The translations under genes and the position numbers were made by a program. Below, in pieces: positions 36,164 to 45,067 of a stretch of DNA of 64,000 bases. The DNA lies in NCBI GenBank assembly GCA_029269725.1, contig JARJHS010000001.1, forward strand, positions 744,001 to 808,000, given 5' to 3'. Below the pieces are notes generated by a model. It saw only the letters and a list, made by a program, of their open reading frames with translations. It was not told the origin of the DNA and did no database searches. The stretch comes from Pollutibacter soli (GTDB taxonomy: Bacteria > Bacteroidota > Bacteroidia > Chitinophagales > Chitinophagaceae). How positions within the stretch are numbered: position 1 is the stretch's first letter; each line of letters starts with the position of its first letter.

Positions 36164-38286
36164 CAGTGCTGCAGTTTTTTCAGGTTGCTGAAATAAATGT
36201 CAGATAATATTTTATCGACTGGTGTTTTCAAAGACGGCGTTGCTGACGGATCGGTCAACATCAATTGAAAGGCCTTTGATACTTTAATTACATCTGCGGA
36301 TTGAACAGGTTGATTGGATTCCAGCGCCGGTAAAATTGTCCTGAGAGATTTTAATGCGGCGAGATAGTCAGCCGGGGCATCCATCGCTCTCCTGCTTAAT
36401 ACAAGATGGGCTTTTCTTAACTCTTCCAGGTCCGAAGAATTAAATGACTTTCCGGCCATCAAATCATTCATAGTGCCAAGAGCATTACGTACGGGGTCGT
36501 CTGGAGATGGCTTATATTCATTAAAAATGCTGTAAACCGGTTGTACAATTTCCCTAAGGTCGCCGGTTAGCCTTGTTTCTGGTTTTAACGGTGTTGTTTT
36601 CAGATTTGTTTTTGCTACATAAGCTCTTGATTTCTGCTGCAGGTCCTTCAATAAACGCAATGCTTCATATTCAAAGGGTAAAGCATCTTTTGGTTTGTAG
36701 GTTCGCAGCTGCAATTCAGACTTCCACATTTCATTGAGCGTCGCACGGAGTTGCTTTTTAGTTTCAGCATCAAAGTAAGTTGCATCTTCGGCATTATCAT
36801 GTGAGTGACCATACTCACTCAGGATATCAGCATTGTTATCAGGTATTCCGGTAGCATCATCTTCGTGACCATCTCCTTCATGTTCATATGTAGAAGATTC
36901 TTCACCGAGAAATTTCCCGTACCTGAGCCGTAACAGCTTCTGATCTATTCCGAGGCTATTGGATTTTTCCTGGAATTGCTCTTTTGAAATATTAAGTTGA
37001 TCACGAAGCAATTGTTCTGTTTCTATAATGATCTGCCGCTGACTTCTGAAAAATTCCGGTTTGATATCAAGACCTGAATTCAGTCCTTCCATACTGAAAA
37101 GCTGCGCTGTATCCTCAAGAATTACCCTGAATATATCAGAACGTTTTTCCTGCTTGTTATTATCAACAGCACTGACAAACAGGTAAAGTTCATCTCCGGG
37201 GATCATGCCAAGACTTTTCAAATCTATCTGTTGGTTGATTTGATATTCCCGTGCGTGAGCTGAAAAATGAATGCCGGTCGGGATATTCTTTTGTTCAAAT
37301 TTTACAGCTTCTCCACTTCCACGCGAAACAGTTGCGGATACTTTTGCTGCGGATATCCCGTAATCATCTTTTATCAGCGCATTAAGTTTAAATCTTTCAG
37401 GATCTCCATAACGGATTAATAAATCAGGGGCCGGTGATTGAACTTTGATTTCCGGAGACTGATCTGTGATTAATTCGATCTGGTAAAGCGGCGAGGATTG
37501 TCCACTGAAATTAACCTGGTAGTAACCTTGTCCGGGCATCTCAGATCTGATTTCCCAATTTTCAGCACCGCCCGATGATTGTGCAGAAATTCGTTTTGAA
37601 TCATTGACGACAATTTCAATTGCGTGGATAGTACCCGAAACATTGATTTCCCATCGGAGTTTAGAAGCGGGTAAGGCTTTAATTGAACCGCCTCGTTGGT
37701 GTTGCTCTTTTATCCCGGTATATGCTGGCGGTCTTACCCAAACATCAATTGATTTTACGATCAACGGTCTTTTAACTGTTTCAGTTTTCGCTTCAGCTAC
37801 TGGCGATTCACCTGTTATTTTGGGGAGTGAATTTTTTGTTGCAAATGCCATTACAGAAATTACAAGCGCCGAAATAGCCAATACTCCAAATGCAAGTTTC
37901 AGTTTTGGATTTGTTCGCTGCGGATGCGAAATCCGTTGTAGCCGGCTCATTGCCTTCTGCATCTGTATCTGTTGAAGAAAATTCAGATCATCTGTGTTAT
38001 TAAGTAACAGCACGCTGCTTTCTTCCAGTTCCGGATATTCTCTATCCAGGAATCTCGCTACATCGATTACATCAATTTTCCAGGATTTGTCAATTCTGAT
38101 CAGCAGGACGGCGAGGATAATTGTCACAGGAATAAGCCAGAGATATGATATGCCAAATAAATACGATAAAAAAAATCCCATAACCAGACTGATGCTGATG
38201 GCGGTGATGATCCATGCCAGCCACGTGCTTCGCACCCATGCGTCACGTATTTTCTGAAAAATGATATTTACCGGAGCCTTGTTCAC
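36163..38286 (-). CDS. DUF4175-like membrane protein of the MoxR/BatA operon
   Basis: The 707-residue product has two transmembrane helices between residues 20 and 65 and one near 130-150 (LAFGVLAISALVISVMAFA). A large periplasmic region follows with beta-strand-rich segments (VWVRPPAYTGI) and long amphipathic, probably coiled-coil helices after residue 410. The layout is that of DUF4175-type proteins found with MoxR and BatA genes. Its start is GTG at 38286, overlapping the previous stop by four bases, and its end overlaps the next ATG by one base, so the genes are translationally coupled. Function unknown; probably a membrane scaffold acting with the MoxR ATPase. Confidence 0.7.
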   Translation of the reverse strand: MNKAPVNIIFQKIRDAWVRSTWLAWIITAISISLVMGFFLSYLFGISYLWLIPVTIILAVLLIRIDKSWKIDVIDVARFLDREYPELEESSVLLLNNTDDLNFLQQIQMQKAMSRLQRISHPQRTNPKLKLAFGVLAISALVISVMAFATKNSLPKITGESPVAEAKTETVKRPLIVKSIDVWVRPPAYTGIKEQHQRGGSIKALPASKLRWEINVSGTIHAIEIVVNDSKRISAQSSGGAENWEIRSEMPGQGYYQVNFSGQSSPLYQIELITDQSPEIKVQSPAPDLLIRYGDPERFKLNALIKDDYGISAAKVSATVSRGSGEAVKFEQKNIPTGIHFSAHAREYQINQQIDLKSLGMIPGDELYLFVSAVDNNKQEKRSDIFRVILEDTAQLFSMEGLNSGLDIKPEFFRSQRQIIIETEQLLRDQLNISKEQFQEKSNSLGIDQKLLRLRYGKFLGEESSTYEHEGDGHEDDATGIPDNNADILSEYGHSHDNAEDATYFDAETKKQLRATLNEMWKSELQLRTYKPKDALPFEYEALRLLKDLQQKSRAYVAKTNLKTTPLKPETRLTGDLREIVQPVYSIFNEYKPSPDDPVRNALGTMNDLMAGKSFNSSDLEELRKAHLVLSRRAMDAPADYLAALKSLRTILPALESNQPVQSADVIKVSKAFQLMLTDPSATPSLKTPVDKILSDIYFSNLKKLQH

Positions 38287-39779
38287 TGCAGTCTGGCTTT
38301 TGAATGTAATGCCACTATTCTTTCAATGCAGATGGTGACCAATAGTATCCACCATATCCATCGCGGAAGAACTGATTCCGTAACGGAAAATTCAGAAATA
38401 CCCTTTCCTGTATACGCTGATGACGTTTTTACCTGCCCTGTATCAACCATTCGCGGATCGTATTTCTGATTAATTTCCTGACCGGGCTCTTTCAGTATCA
38501 ACGAATAAATGAGGTACGGAAAAGACTCATTCCAGATAAGATCCGTCCATGCCGGGTTGAATTTTGTGCGAAGGATATATTTCGATGCATTGGCTGAATC
38601 GCGATACAGCACTGCATCTCCTGAAGCATCATACCACAGCATATTTCCGGCATTGTTTTCCATCCGATCTTTAAAAGCCCTGAACAATTGTACTTCGCCT
38701 CCTGTTGATTTATAATCTCCATTTATTTGAAGAACAGAATTGTTCTCAATGAATTCGCCGGACGCATATACGAGTACCTGCTTTGCCTTTATTTCCTCTG
38801 GAATTATTTGTTCACTGAGCCAGAATATCCAATCTGCATGATCAGCAATTGATTGGCCAGTCGTAACTGATGTAATTTCCATCCTGACTCCCGTAGTGGA
38901 TGCAATGGCTTCAAGGGCCGCTTTCAGATATTTCCCATCAGTTTTTCCTGGCTCATCTACGATTATCATTTTTCCGGGAGCGGTGTCAGCAATTACCGGA
39001 GCATTATCATCATAGGATAAATAAATCTGATCAGCTTCGGTTTTTATTTTATAAGAGGACGGTGGATTTGTCAAGCTGATTTTATCTTTTGTCTTATTGA
39101 GTTCACCTGAAGTTCCAGTCGCTATCACAACATCAACACTATCTTCTGAAATCAATCTTGCTCCACTGATGTATTTTGTTGAACGTGGCGGTGATTGACT
39201 AAAAATCCAATGGATAGCTGCATGGGAAGGCGGTCTTTTCCCGTGGTATAGATTCAATTGATTATTTGAAAAAATGAAAACAGGAAAATCCTTTGCAGCT
39301 TTCTTATTGATCAGTTGAACCAATTCCCATGGTTTGATGGCAACTTCATTATTATGGTTTTTAAGATCTTCACTCCATTTTTTTTGATTCATGACGGAAA
39401 GGGAAGTATCCCATTTACGAAAAACATACCCGTTTCTCTGGAGGGAATCGATAAGTGCCTGGTGATTGGAAATAGTTTGTTCGTATACATCGGAACCTGC
39501 AATTATCCATCCTGCTTCTTTTTTTTCTGTAGATGAATTCGTCAGATAAGGTTTCGCCATGAAAAAACTGATCAGCAGGATGAACAGGCATCGAAGCATT
39601 AACAGCAGCAACTCCGAAAGTTGAAGACGGTTACTCGATTTTCTCGATGAAGCAGGTATGAATGCTATACTTCCGATTTTGAGCACACGACCCTTGCTGA
39701 CGTTCCAGAAATGAATCAGTACAGGAACAGCGATTGCAGCTGTCGCCCATAACCATTGTGGTTGTAAAAAACTAATCAA
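38283..39779 (-). CDS. BatA domain-containing membrane protein
   Basis: The 498-residue protein opens with the BatA (aerotolerance regulator N-terminal) domain: FLQPQWLWATAAIAVPVLIHFWN, a short cytosolic loop, then a second helix (LLLLMLRCLFILLISFFMAKPYL, about 57-79). The middle 380 residues lie in the periplasm and show no complete von Willebrand MIDAS motif, and a final helix (WWILLVTICIERIVAL) ends the protein. Such proteins work with MoxR AAA+ ATPases in envelope stress tolerance. The start is TTG at 39779, three bases after the DUF58 stop. Substrate and partners are inferred from operon position only. Confidence 0.8.
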   Translation of the reverse strand: MISFLQPQWLWATAAIAVPVLIHFWNVSKGRVLKIGSIAFIPASSRKSSNRLQLSELLLLMLRCLFILLISFFMAKPYLTNSSTEKKEAGWIIAGSDVYEQTISNHQALIDSLQRNGYVFRKWDTSLSVMNQKKWSEDLKNHNNEVAIKPWELVQLINKKAAKDFPVFIFSNNQLNLYHGKRPPSHAAIHWIFSQSPPRSTKYISGARLISEDSVDVVIATGTSGELNKTKDKISLTNPPSSYKIKTEADQIYLSYDDNAPVIADTAPGKMIIVDEPGKTDGKYLKAALEAIASTTGVRMEITSVTTGQSIADHADWIFWLSEQIIPEEIKAKQVLVYASGEFIENNSVLQINGDYKSTGGEVQLFRAFKDRMENNAGNMLWYDASGDAVLYRDSANASKYILRTKFNPAWTDLIWNESFPYLIYSLILKEPGQEINQKYDPRMVDTGQVKTSSAYTGKGISEFSVTESVLPRWIWWILLVTICIERIVALHSKARLQ

Positions 39780-39782
39780 CGA

Positions 39783-40670
39783 TCAGGATTTAAATTGATT
39801 TCTTTGCTTCAGGAAATCACGCATCGCAACTTCCAGGGGTTCATCTATTCGCATCATCCTGTAATAAATATTTTTTTCGACCATCTTTTTTTTCATTCGT
39901 GTGAAATATTCCTGCATCTGGTGCTTCATTTGTGTTTTATCCTGCAATCCATCATAGACTACCTGCTGGCCTGTTTCCAGATCTTCGAGTGCGTTATAAT
40001 CATTAAAGTCAAACTCCAGTTCATTCTGAGCCATAATGTGAAATACAATTATTTCATGCCGCTGCGCAGAAAGTCCATCCAGCATTTGCATGATCTCATT
40101 TTCTTCCTGGTACAGATCGGTAACGAAAATCAACAGTTCTCTTCTGTAAGATCCGCTGAACAGATCACGATACTGAACAGGAGTCGTAAACTTTCCGCCG
40201 GGTTCAATCTGCTCCAGCCGATGACAAAACCTGTTCAGATGCTGAAAATCATTTTTCACCGGGAGGCTGAATAATTTGTTATCCTGAAGAACGTATAAAC
40301 CGATACCATCAGTTTGTTGATAGGCAAGCCATCCGAGTGTTGCTACAAGGTATCGCGCATAATCAATCTTTGTAAAATCGCCATCACGGTGCAGCATAGA
40401 CGCGCTGGCATCGACCACAAAACGAACAAATATACTGGTATCGATTTCAGACTCACGTATGTAATACCGATCAGAGCGCGCGTAAAGTTTCCAGTCCAGC
40501 CAGCGAAGATCATCGCCAGGTTCATAGCTTCTGTATTGGCTGAACTCAAGACCCGGCCCTTTCACTTTGCTCTTGTTGATACCTGAAGTGAATCCGTCGA
40601 TAGTTGTCCTGGCCGCGAGCGGCAGGTTTTTTAATGACATCATTACAGCAGGATCAAGTAATCGGCTCAT
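39783..40670 (-). CDS. DUF58 domain-containing protein
   Basis: This 295-residue cytosolic protein carries the DUF58 hallmark SYEPGDDLRWLDWKLYARSDRYYIRE at about residues 48-73. It continues into a von Willebrand A-like fold with FVRFVVDASASMLH (a DxSxS-type metal site) and LLIFVTDLY. DUF58 proteins are the usual adaptor partner of MoxR ATPases and are thought to link them to membrane BatA-type proteins. The ATG at 40670 is 81 bases after the MoxR stop, and the stop is 3 bases before the BatA start. Family confidence is high; molecular role is inferred from the family. Confidence 0.9.
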   Translation of the reverse strand: MSRLLDPAVMMSLKNLPLAARTTIDGFTSGINKSKVKGPGLEFSQYRSYEPGDDLRWLDWKLYARSDRYYIRESEIDTSIFVRFVVDASASMLHRDGDFTKIDYARYLVATLGWLAYQQTDGIGLYVLQDNKLFSLPVKNDFQHLNRFCHRLEQIEPGGKFTTPVQYRDLFSGSYRRELLIFVTDLYQEENEIMQMLDGLSAQRHEIIVFHIMAQNELEFDFNDYNALEDLETGQQVVYDGLQDKTQMKHQMQEYFTRMKKKMVEKNIYYRMMRIDEPLEVAMRDFLKQRNQFKS

Positions 40671-40751
40671 ATAAAAAATAATTGAACAGGATCATTAATT
40701 CCGATTCAGATGGCAATGAAGTTTGTTCAGGAGTCAATAAGATCGATAACA

Positions 40752-41753
40752 TCAACGTATAACCGTTTCCGGCCGGTGAACGGATTTAATCAGTTCCCTT
40801 GTAACAGCATCGGAACTCAGGTTTTCAGCTTCTGCTTTGAAATTCATCAAAATGCGATGTCGTAATACAGGGTAAGCCATCGCATGAATATCTTCCATAA
40901 GTACACTATATCGCCCGCGAAGCAAAGCCCTGGCTTTTGAAGTCAGTATCAGGCTCTGCCCTGCCCTTGGACCGGCACCCCACCTCACCCATTCCTTTAC
41001 AAATGATGATGAACTGGTATCAGGTCTTGTCGCCCTGATGAGGCGACTTACAAAAGTGATGAGATCATCATTGATACTGACATCTCTTACGAGCTTCTGG
41101 ATTGTTTTGATTTCATTCCCGTCGAGTATCGTTTGCACAGAAGTGAATTTATTACCTGTGGTGTTTGCCAGCACCGCAATTTCCTCTGCTTCTGTTGGAT
41201 ATCCGATTTTTATGTACAGGAGAAATCGGTCAAGTTGAGCTTCAGGGAGCGGATAAGTACCCGCCTGTTCAATGGGGTTTTGTGTTGCCAGGATGAAGAA
41301 TGGTCGCTCCAAAGCATAAGTCTGTCCGCCATAGGTAATCTCGAATTCCTGCATGGCTTCCAGCAAAGCGGATTGCGTTTTTGGTGGAGTTCGGTTGATC
41401 TCATCAGCCAGGATAATATGTGCGAAAAGCGGACCCTTATTGAATTTGAAAAAACGTTTGCCGGTGGCATGATCTTCCTCGAGAATCTCTGTACCGATCA
41501 GATCTGTAGGCATCAGATCGGGTGTGAACTGAATGCGGCGAAATGACAAATCAAGCGATCTTGAAAGCGTTCTCACCATTAATGTTTTCGCCAGACCGGG
41601 CACCCCTTCAAGTAAGCAGTGGCCGCCAGCGAGCAGGCTTACCAGTATTTCTTCAATAACAGAGTCCTGACCTACAATTACTTTTTGTATTTCTTTTTTC
41701 AGACCGGAAAGCTTTTCCAGTAATGATTCCACAGTTTGCTGAAGGTTCTCCAA
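40752..41753 (-). CDS. MoxR family AAA+ ATPase
   Basis: The 333-residue ATPase contains Walker A GVPGLAKT at residues 50-57 and Walker B ILADEINR with the acidic pair near 117-118. It has the sensor 1 region ATQNPIEQAGTYPLPEAQLDRFL and the C-terminal lid domain (GAGPRAGQSLILTSKARAL) typical of MoxR. These ATPases act as chaperones that insert cofactors or assemble complexes, together with DUF58 and VWA proteins. The start is TTG at 41753; an in-frame stop lies 18 bases upstream, so no ATG is available before residue 59. It is the first gene of the leftward series and is divergent from the DUF4159 gene. Confidence 0.93.
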   Translation of the reverse strand: MENLQQTVESLLEKLSGLKKEIQKVIVGQDSVIEEILVSLLAGGHCLLEGVPGLAKTLMVRTLSRSLDLSFRRIQFTPDLMPTDLIGTEILEEDHATGKRFFKFNKGPLFAHIILADEINRTPPKTQSALLEAMQEFEITYGGQTYALERPFFILATQNPIEQAGTYPLPEAQLDRFLLYIKIGYPTEAEEIAVLANTTGNKFTSVQTILDGNEIKTIQKLVRDVSINDDLITFVSRLIRATRPDTSSSSFVKEWVRWGAGPRAGQSLILTSKARALLRGRYSVLMEDIHAMAYPVLRHRILMNFKAEAENLSSDAVTRELIKSVHRPETVIR

Positions 41754-42036
41754 TGACGTCAGTTTTCATTAAGTAAATCGACAATGCGAAGGGAGAAAAT
41801 TAGAAAAAAATCAGCAATGTTTGGCGAATTCTGATGAACGGGGATAGGAAGGGCGGGAAAGAAGGACGAAGAGCGAATTGAAATCACCTTTATGGAGATA
41901 AAGTTTAAAAATAGAATCCGATGATCCCGGCTTCACATTTAACATGTTTATTGAATAGCCTTTATGCTATCAGGTAATGGTATTTAACTGAGCGTTTAAA
42001 AATAAATTCTCTTTATAGCCGGTTCCAAACCTAATT
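41754..42036. other. Divergent promoter region of MoxR operon and DUF4159 gene
   Basis: The 283 bases contain no gene. TAATTTTG at 42032-42039 matches the -7 consensus TAnnTTTG but overlaps the DUF4159 start and has no -33 partner at the right distance, so it is probably chance. No clear operator repeat was found. Confidence 0.4.
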
Positions 42037-42666
42037 TTGGTACCAGTTTTGGGATCGAAATTCACTTTTACAAGAATAAAATACCGTTCCGGCGACTGGG
42101 ATACAGATCAGCGCATGCCTGCGAACATGCTTAATTCCCTTCTGGAATACACAACTATTCCAATTGCCACGCAGGAAAAAGTGGTAGAACTTCATGGAAA
42201 TGATCTTTTTTTATATCCATTCAGTTATCTGAGTGGTCATAAGCTCGTTCAGTTTGATTCCGGGGAAGCCGCGAATTTTAAAAAATATGTAGAGAATGGA
42301 GGGTTTGTTTTTGTTGACGACTGCAATCATGATATTGATGGACTATTTGCTAAATCATTTGAATCACAGATGGGCAGACTGTTTGGCAATGATGCATTAA
42401 AGAAGATCCCCAATAACCACGAAATATATTCATCGTTCTTTAAGTTCGAAAAAGGACCGCCCAATACCGGTTTCGAGCTCAATGGTTGGGGTGATGATCT
42501 GATCCATGATTATCTGAAAGCAATTGAAATCAATGGACGCATGGCCGTATTGTATAGTAACAAAGACTATGGTTGCGAATGGGATTATGATTTTCGTAAC
42601 AAACGTTTCCTCGCAGAAGACAATACTAAGTTTGGAGTGAATATTATCGTGTATGCGATGGGGTAA
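42037..42666 (+). CDS. DUF4159 domain-containing protein
   Basis: The 209-residue protein covers a full DUF4159 domain: FTFTRIKYRSGDWDTDQRMPANMLNSLLEYT at the start, LYPFSYLSGHKLVQFDSGEAANFKKYVENGGFVFVDDC in the middle, and NDYGCEWDYDFRNKR-like KDYGCEWDYDF near the end. The fold resembles a class I GATase without an evident nucleophile Cys. No signal peptide is present, unlike many relatives. DUF4159 genes often sit beside MoxR-DUF58-BatA genes, and here it is divergent from them. In-frame starts are TTG at 42037 or 42049, with a stop at 42016; no ATG occurs before the conserved core. Confidence 0.8.
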   Translation: MVPVLGSKFTFTRIKYRSGDWDTDQRMPANMLNSLLEYTTIPIATQEKVVELHGNDLFLYPFSYLSGHKLVQFDSGEAANFKKYVENGGFVFVDDCNHDIDGLFAKSFESQMGRLFGNDALKKIPNNHEIYSSFFKFEKGPPNTGFELNGWGDDLIHDYLKAIEINGRMAVLYSNKDYGCEWDYDFRNKRFLAEDNTKFGVNIIVYAMG

Positions 42667-42884
42667 GGAAAGGCCGGGTTTCGGAGGGGACAGCCAGGCA
42701 ATAGCAGGAGGCAATAGCCGATAGAAAACAGCCGGTGTCTGAATATTATACTGTTAAGTTTTCAGTTTTCTTTTTCTGTTCCAGGCAAAAGGGACAACCT
42801 GCCGATCCTGAACCAAAAACGAACAACGATCAACGAACAACGATAGCCAGCCTTACCTGATTTTGATCAACCAAATCAAAATGA

Positions 42885-45062
42885 TTGAAAGGGTATTTTG
42901 ACCGATACTATCATTTCACGAGCAGTTATTATTTTGCAGAAGGTTTGCGGATTGCATCCGCAACGATCATTCCTATCCTGATTTTTTCTTCATTTGGACT
43001 GATAACAACCGGAATTGCATTTGCCATTGGTGCATTATTCACAAGCCTTTCTGATATTCCAGGCCCTTCAGATCAACGAAGAGCAGGAGTACTTCTAACC
43101 ATTGTGCTGACCTTCATTTTTACAACCCTGGTTGGCATCAGCCAGGTTGTTCCCTGGTTATTGGCTATCGAATTGCTGGTTTTCACATTCTTTTTTGCTA
43201 TGTGGGGAATATACAGCGCACGGGCAGGTACTATCGGCCTGGTGGTGATGTTCGTTATGGTGATTGCGCTGGGTCACCACGCGGGTGCGGAACAGTCACT
43301 GATCAATGCTACCATGGGTTTGCTGGGTGGGTGCTGGTATTTCCTTTGGAGTATTTTCCTGTACAGCACCAATCCATTCCGTTTGATGCATCAATCGACA
43401 GGTGATTATATCAGTTCAATGGCGGCCTACCTTAAGCTAAACGCGAATTTTTATAATGCAGAACTGAATGATCCGAAGATGTATAAGATGCTCTTCAATA
43501 ATCAGTCGCAGATCTATACTAAACAAATTCTTTCGCGGGAGTTATTGTACAGAAAATTTAACTCTGTTCACGCGGTTAATGATAAAGCTAAAATTGCGCT
43601 TGTTGGTTTCGTGGAAACAAAGCGATTGTTCGCAAAAATTGTTGCTGCGCAACGGGAGTACAGGATATTATACGAAGGTTATTCGCCAGAAGCCAGAAAA
43701 AAGTTCAGGGACACATTTTTATTAATGGCCGATGAGATGTATCAAATCGGTATCGAAATCCAGGGAAGAAAAGATGCCGGATCTATGGCTGAGATAACGG
43801 CCCGGCTGGAAAAACTTGAACAATACTACAATCAGATTGACCCGATAAAATCCTATATAAGTTCATATGAAAATCCAGATCAAAGCAAACTCGGCTTGAA
43901 CGATAGCATCAATGTACATAATTATGTGGCTGTTAGACCTGATTACGAAGATCCTGAAGTTATGCGTGAATTGAAAGGGAAACTTAACGACGATTATCAC
44001 GAGTCAATTGTCGATCAGAAGCCGGCAGTTCAACTATTTCTTGAAAATCTCAATTTTAGTTCTGATTATTTCAGACATGCATTAAGATTGGTACTGGCGG
44101 TGCTTTTAGGATACATAGTGTCACTTTACTTTCCTTCAGATCGCAGCTATTGGATCCTGATCACGGTACTGGCCATACTTAAGCCGACATACCATTTATC
44201 AAAAGGTAGAAATTTACAGAGACTAACGGGAACGTTGACGGGAGCTGTTGTTGCTATTGCCATCCTGATAGTATTAAAGAATAGCATAGCACTTATTGCA
44301 ATAATCATTCTCTGCATGACGGCTGCATACAGCCTGATGCGGATCCGCTATTTTTTCAGTTCATTTTTTATTACGGTATACATTGTAATCGGACTTCACC
44401 TGTTAAATCCCGGCGATCTCAGTACAATTGCAATCGACAGAATTGTTGACACCTTAACTGGCTCATCAATTGCTTTTATTGCTGTTCTTTCAATTCCACT
44501 GATTGGTGAACGAGGTCGCACAAAGATGATTCTTAAAAGTGTCATTGATGCAAACAGAAAATATATAGGTGCGATAAGTTTTTCCGACGAACAAAGAATC
44601 ATTATCGATAACAACTACGAAATTCTAAAAAAAGAAACATCAAAGGCATTGGATTCCTTAAACGATGCATTTCAGCGACTACAATATGCTTCTAACAGCA
44701 GACAGGAAAAACTGATTATAGTATATCGTTGTATAACTGCTCACAACCTGCTTTTTGCCCATACGAATATGCTGATTACCCGGTTATTGAAGAATACAGT
44801 GGCTGAAAACGTGCATCATAAAGAAACTTTGCTCAGGGAAGCAAAGCATCATCTTCTGACAGCGTCGCGGCTGATTGATGAAGACCTCATGCAAAAAAAT
44901 GCCGGCACTATTATCGAAGGTACCATCCCGGGTAAAAAAATGAAAGAACAGAAAATAATTACCGGCATTGAGCCCGTGTCTGATAACCATGAAATGCAAT
45001 ACCGATATATCGTAAGGATCAGCAAGTATATCGAAAAACTTACGAGGGATTTATTGAGTTGA
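42885..45062 (+). CDS. FUSC family membrane protein (YccS-like)
   Basis: The 725-residue protein has two clusters of transmembrane helices (residues about 20-165 and 390-545) separated by a long cytosolic helical region, the layout of the FUSC/YccS family linked to export of aromatic acids. The second cluster includes the family motif LRLVLAVLLGYIVSLYFPSDRSYWILITVLAILKPTYHLSKGRNLQRLTGTLTGA. The start is a TTG at 42885, and an ATG at 42881 is out of frame. The gene is preceded by a 218-base gap and ends 5 bases before the convergent cytochrome gene. Its substrate is unknown, and it may be unrelated to its neighbours. Confidence 0.82.
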   Translation: MKGYFDRYYHFTSSYYFAEGLRIASATIIPILIFSSFGLITTGIAFAIGALFTSLSDIPGPSDQRRAGVLLTIVLTFIFTTLVGISQVVPWLLAIELLVFTFFFAMWGIYSARAGTIGLVVMFVMVIALGHHAGAEQSLINATMGLLGGCWYFLWSIFLYSTNPFRLMHQSTGDYISSMAAYLKLNANFYNAELNDPKMYKMLFNNQSQIYTKQILSRELLYRKFNSVHAVNDKAKIALVGFVETKRLFAKIVAAQREYRILYEGYSPEARKKFRDTFLLMADEMYQIGIEIQGRKDAGSMAEITARLEKLEQYYNQIDPIKSYISSYENPDQSKLGLNDSINVHNYVAVRPDYEDPEVMRELKGKLNDDYHESIVDQKPAVQLFLENLNFSSDYFRHALRLVLAVLLGYIVSLYFPSDRSYWILITVLAILKPTYHLSKGRNLQRLTGTLTGAVVAIAILIVLKNSIALIAIIILCMTAAYSLMRIRYFFSSFFITVYIVIGLHLLNPGDLSTIAIDRIVDTLTGSSIAFIAVLSIPLIGERGRTKMILKSVIDANRKYIGAISFSDEQRIIIDNNYEILKKETSKALDSLNDAFQRLQYASNSRQEKLIIVYRCITAHNLLFAHTNMLITRLLKNTVAENVHHKETLLREAKHHLLTASRLIDEDLMQKNAGTIIEGTIPGKKMKEQKIITGIEPVSDNHEMQYRYIVRISKYIEKLTRDLLS

Positions 45063-45067
45063 TTTTT

